A stretch of DNA of 64,000 bases from Steinernema hermaphroditum (taxonomy: Eukaryota; Nematoda; Chromadorea; Rhabditida; Steinernematidae): NCBI GenBank assembly GCA_030435675.1, contig CM059624.1, forward strand, positions 15,028,769 through 15,092,768, written 5' to 3'. How positions within the stretch are numbered: the stretch's first letter is position 1; each line of letters starts with the position of its first letter. The notes below the pieces were generated by a model. It saw nothing but the letters and a program-made list of their open reading frames with translations, did not search any database and was not told the DNA's origin. Below are positions 32,860 through 44,387 of this stretch, piece by piece. Position numbers and translations under genes: made by a program.

Positions 32860-33876
32860 ATGAACTCCCTACCTCTGAACTTTTACGACAAAGTCATCCA
32901 GCGACTCTCGAAATCTGACATTGGATCTCTTAAGCGCTTTTCAGGATACTGGTCATCTGCAGCCGAAACTCATTTCAACAAGCGTCGCGAACTGGTGGTT
33001 TCCTTAAGATCGAACAGCGAAGGCACTAAAGTCGACTTGACACTTCGCTCGTTTCAAGGAGAAAATCCTTTGCAGATAGATTTCCAGCATGACCGGATCA
33101 AGTCCATTGTCTTTAATGTACAATCAACCGATGAACCAGAAAGAGGGAAAGAGACGCTGGAACAGTTCCGAACTAAAACGCTTCCAATGATTCGGTCACT
33201 TGCTAGTGACTGCACATTGGATGTATACGGTAATACCTCCCAACAGCTCTGGGAAGTACCTCCCAACAAAGTGCGCGACGCTCTCTTTCATGGCCTAATG
33301 AATTGTAGCGGCCTGTCCCACATTTGGGTCGGCAACTATGGACGAAAGTGTCACGAGTTCATAAGACGCCAGATCGAATTCGGTAAGTTGAAGAGACTGG
33401 ATTTATCGGTTAACACTGAATGGCCAGGGGACTTCCAAGACTTGATCAAAGTCTTCGTGAAATCACCAAGGTTTACCGAACTTGATATTGCAAATTCCAA
33501 TCTCACATTGGACATCGACATGGTTACTTGTGTGTTCGATCGCTACTTCAGAGGAGAACTGACTGATTTCGATCTCGAAGGAAGTCACTCATTTCCTTTG
33601 GATGATTTCACATCTCTCTACCCACAATTTGCGGTGATTCCTGACAACTGGCCCTCTGCTGAATCAACTGCGGTTTGGGAGCTACCCCAGACAAAACCAA
33701 AAACCACGAAAACTGAAACCGAAAACGAAAACGACCAAAAAGAAATGGCTCGCATAAAATTCGGATGTATGAGCCTGATGTTTAGGCCTAATGATGTTAG
33801 TGGGCTACCCGAGACAAAGAAGAAATTAAAGGTAACCGTTATGGGGTACGGACAAATACATGTATGTAGTCGTTGA
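32860..33876 (+). CDS. F-box-like protein, single exon, mosaic (copy 4)
   Basis: A 338-aa intronless protein with the family's N-terminus (LPLNFYDKVIQRLSKSDI). Its DNA is a patchwork. The 5' part up to about 33340 matches copy 3; 33340-33440 matches copy 5 (HEFIRRQIEFG, RLDLSVNT); about 33450-33550 matches copy 1 (FTELDIANSNLTLDIDM, FDRYFRGE); the 3' part matches copy 2, including the TETENENDQKEMARIKFG insert. This is best explained by gene conversion or unequal crossing-over among family members. The frame stays open throughout, so it is probably expressed. Confidence 0.82.
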   Translation: MNSLPLNFYDKVIQRLSKSDIGSLKRFSGYWSSAAETHFNKRRELVVSLRSNSEGTKVDLTLRSFQGENPLQIDFQHDRIKSIVFNVQSTDEPERGKETLEQFRTKTLPMIRSLASDCTLDVYGNTSQQLWEVPPNKVRDALFHGLMNCSGLSHIWVGNYGRKCHEFIRRQIEFGKLKRLDLSVNTEWPGDFQDLIKVFVKSPRFTELDIANSNLTLDIDMVTCVFDRYFRGELTDFDLEGSHSFPLDDFTSLYPQFAVIPDNWPSAESTAVWELPQTKPKTTKTETENENDQKEMARIKFGCMSLMFRPNDVSGLPETKKKLKVTVMGYGQIHVCSR

Positions 33877-34332
33877 TTCATTCCTTTCCAAGTGTTCCCT
33901 TTATGTTTCTGTTTGATAAACATAATAAATATGCGTCAGTTCGTCAGTGTCTATGCGAATTCTTTTTTTACCAGTTTATCTTCTCGTATCAAGGCGTGCC
34001 CCCTACAAGAAAGCATGAATAACACCAGAAATACCAAATCAAGCCGTAGGCGTTGATCTCCCTCTGGTTTCGACTGGGGACGATATCCGAGAAAAGAGAT
34101 CAGCGGTCGCACTGCGGTGAAATGCGACCTTCCGAGTGACTGGCGGCACAGACTCCGGATATTCGACGGTGCTTCGTCTGTGGATCTTTGGAGGCGAATG
34201 GAACTACGGCACTCCTAGTGTTCCTTCTTCCTTCCTTTATTTTGCCATGCATCAGCTTTTTTGCGATGCATCTGCGCATCAGAAGTTTATCTATAAGGGA
34301 ACCTCACTCCATATTCGCACAGTTCTTGAACT
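33877..34332 (+). repeat. Duplicated spacer with promoter, unit 2
   Basis: Second copy of the spacer at 32436-32859. It differs by small indels, including a duplicated start of the promoter region near 34250. Confidence 0.7.
34264..34281 (+). promoter_or_regulatory. Palindromic upstream box of F-box-like copy 5
   Basis: CGATGCATCTGCGCATCA, 69 bases before the ATG at 34333, with a TATAAG element just downstream. Confidence 0.6.
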
Positions 34333-35244
34333 ATGAACTCCCTACCTCTGGACTTTTACGACAAAGTCATCCATCGACTCTCCAAATCTGACATTGGATC
34401 TCTTAAGCGCTTCTCAGGATACTGGGCATCTACAGCCGGAACTCATTACGCCAAGCGTCGCGAATTATCTGTTTCCCTAAAATCGAACGGCGAAGGCACT
34501 ATAGTCCGTGTCACGCTTTCCAATGTAAACACATGGGATTCGACTTTCCAGATAGACTTCGAGCATGACCGAATCACCTCCATCCACTTTAGTCAGCTAT
34601 CAATCGGTGAGACGCTGAAGAGACGCTGGAACAGTTCCGAAGAGACGTTGGGAGAGTTCGGAACAAAAACACTGCCAATGATTCGGTCACTCGCCAACGG
34701 GTGTTCTTTGAGTTTTTTTGGAAAAACCTGCCAACCGCTCTGGGAAGCAGCTCCCAACGAAATACGCGACACTCTCTTTCATGGGCTAATGAACTGTAGT
34801 GGCCTGTCCCAAGTCTGGGTTGGCAACTATGGAGGAAAGTGTCACGAGTTCATAAGACGCCAGATCGAATTCGGTAATTTGAAGAGACTGGATTTATCGG
34901 TTAACACTGCATGGCCAGGAGACATCCAAGACGCGGTCAAAGTCTTTGTGAGATCACCAAATTTTAGGTCCCTTTATATAACACATTCCAATCTGAGATT
35001 GGACTTCGACATGGTTACTTGTGTGTTCGATCGCTTCTTCAGAGGAGAACGGACTGATTTCCGTCTCACAGGAACACCCTCATTTCCCTTGGATGAGTTT
35101 AGATCTCTGTATCCACAATTCGCGGTGATACCTCGTAAATGGCCATCTCGTTGCAAAACTGCCTTATGGGGTCTATCTCAGAAAGAGAAGAAGTTAGAGG
35201 TGACTGTTTCCGGTGACGGGCAAATACAAGTACGTTGCCCTTGA
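34333..35244 (+). CDS. F-box-like protein, single exon (copy 5)
   Basis: A 303-aa intronless protein, the most diverged of the direct array. The F-box-like N-terminus is intact (LPLDFYDKVIHRLSKSDI). The middle carries its own sequence (RVTLSNVNTWDSTFQID; RRWNSSEETLGEFGTKT), and the C-terminus lacks the LPxTK insert, ending KEKKLEVTVSGDGQIQV. It retains the HGLMNCSGLSQVWVGNYGG block. Probable substrate receptor, inferred only from the family pattern. Confidence 0.8.
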   Translation: MNSLPLDFYDKVIHRLSKSDIGSLKRFSGYWASTAGTHYAKRRELSVSLKSNGEGTIVRVTLSNVNTWDSTFQIDFEHDRITSIHFSQLSIGETLKRRWNSSEETLGEFGTKTLPMIRSLANGCSLSFFGKTCQPLWEAAPNEIRDTLFHGLMNCSGLSQVWVGNYGGKCHEFIRRQIEFGNLKRLDLSVNTAWPGDIQDAVKVFVRSPNFRSLYITHSNLRLDFDMVTCVFDRFFRGERTDFRLTGTPSFPLDEFRSLYPQFAVIPRKWPSRCKTALWGLSQKEKKLEVTVSGDGQIQVRCP

Positions 35245-35318
35245 TTCATTCCCTGAAGGTTTCCCTTTATTTGATAAAGCAATAAATATGCGGTAATTGC
35301 AAATGCTACTATTGTAAA

Positions 35319-35427
35319 ATGGAGCTACCTCTGAAAGGGAAGAAGCTAAAAGTTACTGTGTATGACCGTGATCTTACTGCTATGAGTGACCGGTTATGTA
35401 GGAAACATGCCTTGAATAGTAGTTAAA
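35319..35427 (+). pseudogene. Tail fragment of an F-box-like gene
   Basis: ELPLKGKKLKVTVYDRD matches the C-terminal ELPETKKKLKVTVSDYG of the family, without the rest of the gene. It is a relic of another array unit or of the tail insert. Confidence 0.55.
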
Positions 35428-36062
35428 GAAGCACAAAGATGCTTTTCTCTACGACTTTACGGTTTCGCACATTTTCTCCACTCTACAGGGTCCATCAATG
35501 CGTCAAATCCTACCAAAATCGGTAAGGGTTATGTTTGAACGTGCCCCATTGAGCATAGATGGACGAGTATCGAAACGCGAGTAGGAAATTGAAAAATCGA
35601 GGCCCTCTCCAAGCATAACCTCTCTCCGTATCGGCGCAGATGATCAGGGAAGCAGGAACCCGCGTACCCCGATCCGAGCGTCTGTGCTTCCTTCTGCTTA
35701 TAAGACTGTATCCGTTTTTACTTGTAAACCCTAAAACAAATGTTTGCGCGTCTTCTTTTCACGTGTCCCTCACTACGTAAGCCACCGACATTCCTTCATG
35801 TTTATTTATGGGGTCCCCGTTCTCATCGGAAACTCCCTACCGTAGACAAACATCGCGTCCGATTAGCCGATTCCTCGATCATCGCGCAATTTGTTTTCGT
35901 TTTCGTCGTCGTTTCCCCTCGCGCGCACGGTCCTTTACTATTCGCGTCGCACGGGTACATTACAGCACTCGCCTAAGTGCGCGCATCGCCACAAGGTCTT
36001 CGTCGCGTTCCTGTCGTCGTCGGCGATTGATTGCCCGTTTGATCGCAACGGTCCACGCCACG
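35428..36062. other. Promoter region of the Rh gene, no other gene
   Basis: No spliced or conserved coding region is visible. GC-rich sequence from about 35850 probably belongs to the promoter and 5' UTR of the Rh-type gene. Confidence 0.45.
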
Positions 36063-39000
36063 ATGACATCGGCTCTCCAGAGGCGCCAATTCGCGCTGGT
36101 CGCCACTGTATTCCAGCTTCTCTTCGGCATACTCTATGCCGTCTTCTGCCACTACAACACCAACGCCATGCCGTTTGGCAGCTCCAGTCGGGTGTATGTC
36201 AATACGGACTATCCATGTGAGTTGGCTACGGTTCTGGACATAGTGGAGATGGACATGTATAGGAGGATTATTTGAACAATGTTCTGCAGTTTGTTGAGTA
36301 CTTTTTTGAGAATATCCTGGCGAATGGAGGTGTCGAGTGAGTTTACGGTGTGAGATACGTTCAAACAAATCAAGAAATAGTGATCGATGAGAAGTGATTT
36401 TTGTTTTTCGGCCTTCGAAACCCTGGAAAACTTTATGGGCCAATGAACAATAAGTTATCGTAGAATGCTCAGTTTTGCGTGGACATTCTAAGATTGTAAT
36501 AGTTCTGCATAAACGATTAAAGCGATAATCGTACAAGCATAGATGATTGGCTCCAAGCTAAGCTACGCTGGTTTTCGGGGACCGGTTCAGCTCTGTTCGG
36601 AGACAGCTAAAATGAGCCGGGGCCGGAAACCTATCTTCTGGGGTAGATAACAAGCATTATTAGTACTTCTAGCCTTCTAGCCTCCGAGCCAATCTAGCAT
36701 AGATGGACAGTCTCAATGCATAATGCATAGATTGCTACCACCCAACCATTTGCATAGAAATTTAATCCTAGACGACCAACGGTACGATTTAGCACCAGAC
36801 GCATAATGAACTAATTTAGATAATGTAATTTATCCAATAATGGTTAATTCTGAGCTTTCCTGTTGATTTTTTATGATCTATGGTTGTCAGTCTGTTTTGT
36901 CAAATACAGCGTTCCAAAACGTGGCATATACATTTGGTTAGCAGTATTTTACCCAAAAATTAGTGTGTTAAAACTCAAAAGATTGAGCGAGCCGCAAGTC
37001 AGTCTTCACTAGACACTTCGAGTCGCCTTTTTCGACTCGCCTCGGCGACTCGGCGTTTTCTGACTTTTTCTGACGCGCCAACCTTACTAGGGGACATGAC
37101 GATCTAGAGACTGCTGGATGACGATCTTTCCTATATCAAGGTCATGTCAGTTTTGTTCAGCTCTAATCAGGTGTAGCCCATCTTCTGGGGTGAACAATAA
37201 CCGTAATTAGTACGTAACACATAACACACGATGTATCTAGACAGACAACCAATGCGCCAAGTATGGAAGGCTGTTCAGTTTGACGAGCCTAAATTGCATA
37301 GGCATAAGCCTGGCCAGGGTTTGCCTTATCCAAATTAGATCGGCTGTCAAAAGGCCGTCATCTTTTTTGAAAGTACATTTCTAAGACCCGCCACAAAGAT
37401 AAATGAAAAATTGCAGTTTCGTAATCGATCGATTCTCAGCCGTTCACGTGACCCAACAGCGTTCGCTACGCGATTAATTGATCTGCCCTTCTAACCGTAG
37501 CACTTGATAACCTTGTATCGTTTCAATCGTCGGAACATTTCTCTTAAAAAGACAAATAAAATTCATGAAGAGGTGTCGGAACAGCCCAAAAACGATCATC
37601 GATCAATTGGTACTGTCGCATGGAGACAGCTGTCAAAAGATGAATTGTTCGAACGGAGATCATATCTTCTGATATTTATCGCATAGTGACCGGTCGATGA
37701 CGCTCATTCTGAGAACGATCTTCTTGGGCATGATGTTAAGAAAACAGCATTGTTCACACACTTCCTGAAGTGCCGATCTTATCTGATCGAAATATCTAAA
37801 AGCCGACGATCTTGATGTATCAAAGACCAAAGAATGAAATATGATTGCTTAATAAGTTCTTTGGGAAGGTAAAGAAGTACATATGGATTTTCTACATGCG
37901 AATGTTGTACAGCCGTTTGGATTTTGACTCGATCGGCATCATTGATCTAAGCATGGTGACCAAGAGAGCTACCCGTTCCACAATGCAAATCATAGTCAGT
38001 CATACCTATCCCTATGTACACATACGCTCAAGTGACTTTCAAATGGTGTTTATATGGCTAGATGTGAAAGTAAGCTAAAGCCCTTTTGGAGTTACTTTAT
38101 CTTATTATCCAATGCACGCCTACCTGTTATACGGATATATGCATGTGCATGTTGGTTGCCAATTTTTAACTAAATCTGAGGCGCGCACTTCCGCCTCAGA
38201 TTTAGCGAATACTGATGCACTTTTTTTACATTGTGGAACGAATTAAGGGTCGGATATTTTGGATCGCGTCTGACTTGTCATTTTGCATTGGTGGATTTGG
38301 ACTAGGCTTCTAAAACATCATCGATCCGTTCCGTATTACTTTCATAATCATGTCGTCTTATTCAAATTCTCGATTGTGAAGACGCTTCATGGAACGCCGG
38401 ATCAAAGGGCCACGGCCAGGACAAAGTTTATATCTTCGGTGGATTGGGTAACTACTCAAAAAATAAAGAAGAAGTCAGGAAAATCGTGACCAGAGACCAA
38501 GAAGACAGCACACTCCGACTAACTTGGCTATTCATTCAAAAAAGCCAATGAATGCTAATGTTTGAGAAACGATTTTCATTTTGCAGCCCATGACCATCAT
38601 AGAAACCAATATAAACACTCTAAATCTCTGTTTTTCAACTCATGATTTCGTTCCTTTTTAGTATTCCAAGACATTCACGTGATGGTGTTCGTCGGATTCG
38701 GATTCCTCATGGCCTTCTTGAAGCGCTACGGATTCTCCGCGGTCACCGTAAACCTCATGCTCTCCGCATTCATCATCCAATGGGCCAGCCTTCTACGCGG
38801 CTTCTTGACCCAAGAGTTCATCGAGACAGGGAAATTCACCATTTCCATCAATCAGTAGGGTCTCGGTCGAGTATGGAACGACAATTTGACGTTTAGACTG
38901 ATGAGGGCTGATATGTCCTGTGTGGTAGTGCTCATCTCCATGGGTGTACTTCTCGGAAAACTCACCCCCGTCCAGTTTATGATCCTGGCGTTCATAGAGA

Positions 39001-40103
39001 CGTCTCTTAGCATCCTGGCCGAACATATCATTTTCAATATTCTTCATGTGAACGACGGCGGAAGATCGCTTGTAATCCACACCTTTGGAGCGTACTTTGG
39101 TTTGGCCGTGGCCCTTGTGGGCCATAAGAGAAACGTCATGGAGACGGACTCCGATGGAAGCATCGACCATTCTGACCTATTTTCCATGATCGGAACCCTC
39201 TTTCTCTGGATCTTCTTCCCGTCCTTTAACGCCGCTGTCCAGCAGCCAGAAGATGCCCGACACAGGGCCATCATGAACACCTACATCGCTATGTCTAGCT
39301 GTACCATGGTGACTTTCATCGTTAGTTCTTTGGCAGATAATCTGGTATGCTCTACAGCTTTTGTATGTTTCTTGAAAAAGGACACTTTCAGGGTCGATTC
39401 AACATGCTCCACATTCAAAGTTCTACGCTGGCTGGAGGCATTGCTATGGGCTCCGTGGCCAATGTAGTGCTTTATCCTTACCACGCCGTCGTGGTGGGAG
39501 CCATAGCCGGGTTGATCTCCGTTGTTGGACATGTCTACATTACGGTAGGGTGGGGTTTATTACTTGATTATCCACGTCCCTTCAGCCAAAACTCCTAGAG
39601 ACGAAGCTCGGCGTCTTCGACACTTGTGGAGTCCACAATCTTCATGGTCTACCCGGCCTATTATCTGGAGTATGACACAATCCCAGGTCATCTATACATG
39701 CAGTCTTTAGGTCTTCAGCATATACTTCGTGCTGCATTATGAGCCAGCGGAGTACGGACGGAGTCTCCACACGATCTATCCCTACTTCGCTGGCGGAGAA
39801 CTGGGCGGCGACAGAGACTCCTACTCTCAGGCTCTTTATCAGCTAGCTGGAATTGGCATCGCCCTGCTGACGGCGATATTCGGGGGCTTGATCACTGGAG
39901 CGTTGCTCAGGATGAACATCTGGAATCAGATGGACGATCCGCTCATCTCGTACGACACGAACTTCTATGGAAAGTCGGAGTTCAACTTCCTTAACAGGGT
40001 ATGTTTGGCTAGGATGGATCAGTTAATATGAGGCGTTTAGTTCGCCGAAGAAGATGAGATCGATATGAGCGATAAGCGGAATAGTCGACTTGTTGTTTAC
40101 TAA
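36063..40103 (+). CDS. Rh-type ammonium/ammonia channel
   Basis: Rh glycoproteins of the Amt/Rh family pass ammonia (and perhaps carbon dioxide) across membranes and help with nitrogen excretion and pH. Exons 36063-36216, 38662-38854, 38897-39344, 39392-39544, 39586-39669, 39711-39998 and 40041-40103 give 460 aa, the usual size. Diagnostic blocks: [20 protein letters not shown] after the first segment, LNVKL-like loops replaced by [35 protein letters not shown] late in the protein, and about eleven or twelve hydrophobic helices. The first intron is 2.4 kb while all others are 41-47 nt. The long intron may hold regulatory sequence; I see no nested gene in it. AATAAA follows near 40128. Confidence 0.93.
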
Positions 40104-40346
40104 TGTATTGTTGTATAAATTAAAGTAATAAATATATTTTATTTTGAGTTGAAAAGGGGCATAGTCTCTGATTCAGAAAACGTCGGTTTTATGAGATACT
40201 TCCTGAACCGAAGGGATCGGATTGGCTAGCCGTTCAGCCGTGAGCCTCCCAGCCTAATGGTATAGAGGAGGATAAGGACCATTGACCAGTGAATCTATAA
40301 CCAAAAATGGGAATCGATTCAATCGTATGACCATCCTCATCCTTTT

Positions 40347-40805
40347 ATGAGTCAATTGTCGATTCAGTCAATCGTATCAGCCGATTGGGACCCATCTCTG
40401 CCTACACCACTGAGGAGCCTCGTAGGTTCCTCATCGCCGAGAATTCTTGCCAAGAATCTTATAATTGCACGTCCATTTTGGGACAATAAGGTGGGCGAAT
40501 GGCGCATCGTTCCACTGTCATTGATGCTTGAAGCTCCCCTAGTCGATCATGTACTACGAGAACATGATGACCAGTCACCTCTATTTTTTGAAGTATTGGA
40601 AGTTTATCTTATTTGGAAAATCGGTCTTTATCGTACACCGCCTTTAAGAATCATTTTAACTGCATTCGATTCGTTATTGACGGACGTTGAAATTTCAGAA
40701 CCATCATCCTCAAAACCCGTTAGAATCATCATACTGTTAAGTACTTCAGAATCCTCCTTCAAGGTCATTAAGTACTACCGGAATTTTCCCAGAATTTCCA
40801 CATGA
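40347..40805 (+). CDS. Unassigned open frame, 152 codons
   Basis: An uninterrupted frame beginning MSQLSIQSIVSADW. It contains PFWDNKVGEWRIVPLSLM and a second half rich in Leu, Ile and Ser. I see no domain, paralogue or splice support. Another short frame follows in a different phase (40822-41121). It may be a decayed gene or chance; treat as doubtful. Confidence 0.25.
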   Translation: MSQLSIQSIVSADWDPSLPTPLRSLVGSSSPRILAKNLIIARPFWDNKVGEWRIVPLSLMLEAPLVDHVLREHDDQSPLFFEVLEVYLIWKIGLYRTPPLRIILTAFDSLLTDVEISEPSSSKPVRIIILLSTSESSFKVIKYYRNFPRIST

Positions 40806-41202
40806 GGGCCGTCGAATTTGTTTGCATCCATTATTCAGATCTATAAGAGTAGAGTCTGGAATCAGAACGACGGATTCGAGCCATACGAAGAGCGTGGTTA
40901 CTCAAGCCAAGCGCAGTGCCAGAATCGATAGATTTTCAGAACGGCAAAATGAGAACATTTCTAAATGCCACGATCCATACTACTGGAAATTAAGCAGTGC
41001 AAAGACACCTGGCAATAAAGCTCAAAATTTCAGATTGCAGCATCGAGCGATTATCGGAGGAGGACAAAACGGAGGACACATAAGCAAAATGTTCATGCTC
41101 AGAATGAGGAGCTGTTGTTAGGGTCAGTTTGTAAGGGGAGGCCAATTTACAATGATTTTATATGTATTCGTGCACATACAACTTACAACAGAGTTCCGTT
41201 TC

Positions 41203-42081
41203 TTATACAGGAGGATTCTGTACGATCTTACAGACAATTTCTTTGCCTTGAATCTTCACTTCCAAGGTACTGCTCAATGCCGGTGAGGTCCAACGAGCAG
41301 GTTGACCGGAATTGCGCCATTCTTCAGGGAACGTAACGGAATCCGTGTAGAGATCGTAGAAGAAAGTGATGGGAAAAGCAGATGGACCACAGAGCTTTCC
41401 CTCCGTCAGTTCTTCTTTAAAGAATCGATCGAAGAGCGAGGTGACCATGTCACGCGTCAACGTCAAGTTCGTGCGAGTGATATCCAGATATTGAAAATTC
41501 GGCGATTTGACAAACAGGTCAACCGAGTTTTGCAGATAAACGGGCCAGCCATTATGCGGCTCCAGGGTCAACTGCTTCACTGTTCCGATCTCTACTTGCC
41601 GTTTGATGAAAGCGTGGCATTCCGTTCCCAGATTCGATATGGAAATGATCGTCAGTCCTGCGCATTCTCGCAGTCCATCGAAGAGTACATCACACAGGCG
41701 CTGCGGAAAGTACCTGAGGACGGTCAAAGTACACTGGGAAGCAAGTGTGCAAAGAAGAGGCATCGTTGTATTTCGGAATTGTTCAACCGAAATCTTCGGA
41801 TTCCCCAGATCGAGACGGGCTCCCATGATTGACATTATTCGGTGATGTTTGGTGTCCACCGACGTGATACGATCTCCAGTTTCGGGAATAATGAAATCCA
41901 CTTCCACTTCTCCATCGTCTTGGTCGGACGGCGACAGGAGAACTTCCAAATTGTGGCGCTTGGCGTGGTGGATGGAGGCTGCTGACGACCAAGTACCAGA
42001 GATTAGCAGCAGCTGCTCCAAATCGGACTTATTGAGCGCCGCGGCGACGGATTCAAGGAACACATAGGGAAGACGGTCCAT
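41203..42081 (-). CDS. Diverged F-box-like protein, single exon
   Basis: A 292-aa intronless relative of the array at 25-35 kb. I chose the ATG at 42081 because MDRLPYVFLESVAAALNKSD aligns with the family N-terminus; an ATG 21 bases upstream would add seven residues. The VEQFRNTTMPLLCTLASQC, DVLFDGLRECAGL and VTSLFDRFFKEELTEG blocks match the family position by position but at much lower identity. It lacks the palindromic upstream box. Likely ubiquitin-ligase substrate receptor by family inference. Confidence 0.78.
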   Translation of the reverse strand: MDRLPYVFLESVAAALNKSDLEQLLLISGTWSSAASIHHAKRHNLEVLLSPSDQDDGEVEVDFIIPETGDRITSVDTKHHRIMSIMGARLDLGNPKISVEQFRNTTMPLLCTLASQCTLTVLRYFPQRLCDVLFDGLRECAGLTIISISNLGTECHAFIKRQVEIGTVKQLTLEPHNGWPVYLQNSVDLFVKSPNFQYLDITRTNLTLTRDMVTSLFDRFFKEELTEGKLCGPSAFPITFFYDLYTDSVTFPEEWRNSGQPARWTSPALSSTLEVKIQGKEIVCKIVQNPPV

Positions 42082-42413
42082 GGCGCACCGAGAAGCGAAC
42101 AAGTCAAGCGGTCTTTGATGGGCACCGGGTCACATAATGCACAACTTCACACTTTGTTATCAGTTCAAAAGATCGAAGATCATGTCTCGCACCGACTTAC
42201 CGTATCGAAGAAACTTAAAAGTGATCATCGATCAACAATATCTAAGCTACTTCCTAATAACTTATTTCCAGTCCAGTCTTTAGTAGTTTAATTACCTGAC
42301 AGTTTGTAGTTGTAAAACTTGTATACTCTGTTTTCTTCGAGCGCAAAATCGGTGTTCGCTGCAAGACCGAGATAGTACTGTAAATGTCATACGCTGAACC
42401 ACTTTGTACAGTA

Positions 42414-43269
42414 CACGGCGTGTCAGCGCCATTGAAGCCGAGACAGAAAAGCGTCCGCGCTATCGTGGCAAGACCACAAAAAATGTTCTCAGTTTCTTGC
42501 TTTTTGAGCACCAAAATGCAGATTTCTCTGCGAGGAAGTCGAATTTCCAAAATTCAACAGGTGAATCGATAGCAAATCCTCTGCTGAGCATTTTGCGACC
42601 CGACTCGCTGTGATCCATCGCAAATTGAGAGAGGAGATACATTTCCACGGAGTGCCATTTTGGCTCAAAAATGGCCGATTTTGGCCTTTCCAGCACAAAA
42701 AACGTACTTTTCTCTGCAAGGAAGTCGAATTTTCAAAATTCAACGGGTGAATCGATAGCAAATCCTCTGCTGAGCATTTTGCGACCCGACTCGCTGAGAT
42801 CCATCGCGAATTGAGAGAGGAGATACATTTCTACGGAGTGCCATTTTGGCGATAGGCGTTTTAGGAGTTTATTGTCATGAATCGCACAGTTCTCCGCGAA
42901 GAAGGCATCAAATCGGGATATCTTTGGCGCATATCGTGCATTAGAGTGTGGCAAGCATTTTGCGCATAGAAAGGACGAAATATCTGTAGCCGACCAGAAG
43001 TTACAAGGCTTCTTCAAGCTTTCTGGAAGCGACGTCCGACTTTTACTTCGTCGCGGGAGCCAACAATATCCGCCCTGGCACATCTTGTACCCATTTCTCC
43101 GCGAAGAAGTTGAATTTGCAAAATACAACAGGTGAATAGATAGGAAATTCACTGCTGAGCATTTTGCGACCCATCTGGAGCAGATTGGATGCGACTTGAG
43201 AAAGTTTATCCATTTCTATGGTGTGGCTTTCGCCACGGACGCGAAAATGTCTGCCCTGACACGCCGTGA
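42414..43269. mobile_element. 856-bp non-autonomous element with internal direct repeats
   Basis: CACGGCGTGTCAG opens the element; the other end, reversed, reads TCACGGCGTGTCAG. The flanks GTACAGTA (42406-42413 and 43270-43277) are identical, an 8-bp target-site duplication. Inside, a unit of roughly 140 bases (landmarks GGTGAATCGATAGCAAATC, GCATTTTGCGACCC, GAGGAGATACATTTC) occurs at 42527-42665, 42711-42849 and, diverged, near 43093-43235. No transposase. Confidence 0.75.
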
Positions 43270-43335
43270 GTACAGTATGATACATGATACACCGCAGAGG
43301 GATCGATTCAGGACCGATACTACGGAGAATGCCAA

Positions 43336-44006
43336 ATGTTGAACCACTTAGTACAGTTGTCTTTCATGCGAGGTAGTTCCTGTTTCAAGCACAGCTCGTA
43401 TTCTCACAGACAGAAGTGTCCAGAACGGATTCTTTCGGTCTGCACGCGCTTCTCTCGGTCCGTGAGCGCAGAGGGGATCGGCCGTTGTCTGCAGAATGCT
43501 TTCCGACTTGACTTCTCGGGTCACTTTCTTGGTAAGTCGCCTCGTTCTCTTCTCATCGGCCTTTTGGAAGCTTTTAGATCTACTTCCTCGATCGGCGACG
43601 ACAAAGAATAACTAAAAAGTCCTTTTCAAATTTTTTTCCATCTCTAACATCTATCACACAAAGGACATAAAATTATCATTTTATATGGAATCGATTTCAT
43701 CATCGTTTTGTCGTTCTCTCACCTCATGCGCCTTTGCGATTGACCTTTTCTTTTGACATATCATACTGTAAAATCAACGCTCACCCCTTGTTTCTTTCTT
43801 TCTTCAAATTAGCCAAAAAGACGTCTCTCAAACTCATCCTTGGACCACATTGAGTCCTTCAAAGCACAGCATAGGAGGAACGGCTTCTCGACGAAGACTT
43901 CGTTTTTCAAAGTGCATCAGAACTTCCGAAGAACACCCTTCGCGTCTTATCAGTCGACTGCTTCTGTGGAAGGACCCCTTGGCTCGCTGACGTGTGGTTT
44001 ATTGGT
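43336..44006 (+). other. Possible exons of an unrecognised gene
   Basis: A frame from 43336 meets a good 46-nt intron (43532-43577, GTAAGT to CTTTTAG), after which frame continues briefly to a stop. A second exon-like block at 43813-44006, bounded by a TTAG acceptor and a GTACGC donor, reads LSNSSLDHIESFKAQHRR and KTSFFKVHQNFRRTPF, which looks coding. I could not join the two in one frame. Either part of a real gene or a decayed one. Confidence 0.3.
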
Positions 44007-44387
44007 ACGCACTTCTATTTATTTGCTCACCTAAGCCTTTGTGTAACTCTAGCCCTGCACTTGACCATGACATAACGCGTGATTTCCAGAAGTTTGTTCC
44101 TATTCTTGCCGTATCAATGGGAATAGGAAGTAGTTAAACAGAAAGTGCTCCCGTTAGACTTTAATGTATACTTCTTGTTCAGTCGTAAATTTTGTAGTAT
44201 CGCACGTGCCGATTAAATGGCGCCCTGATACTGCTACGCCATGCCGATAACGTTTATCTTCTCTTTTTGGTCTCTCCGTTGGTCGTCCCTCACTGCATTG
44301 GAGATCTCCTTATTATAAATGAAATAATCTTTTAGGGAAGAAAGAAAAAAATCCAAGTTTCGGAATAGGATCGCTCACGCCCCCGAT

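Noticed and set aside
36217..38661. Nested gene in the long Rh intron
   Set aside because: I looked for spliced frames on both strands and saw only short chance frames and a few weakly repeated phrases (ATCTTCTGGGGT near 36635 and 37180).
40822..41121. Frame of 99 codons following the frame at 40347
   Set aside because: Different phase, no intron to join them, no recognisable motif.
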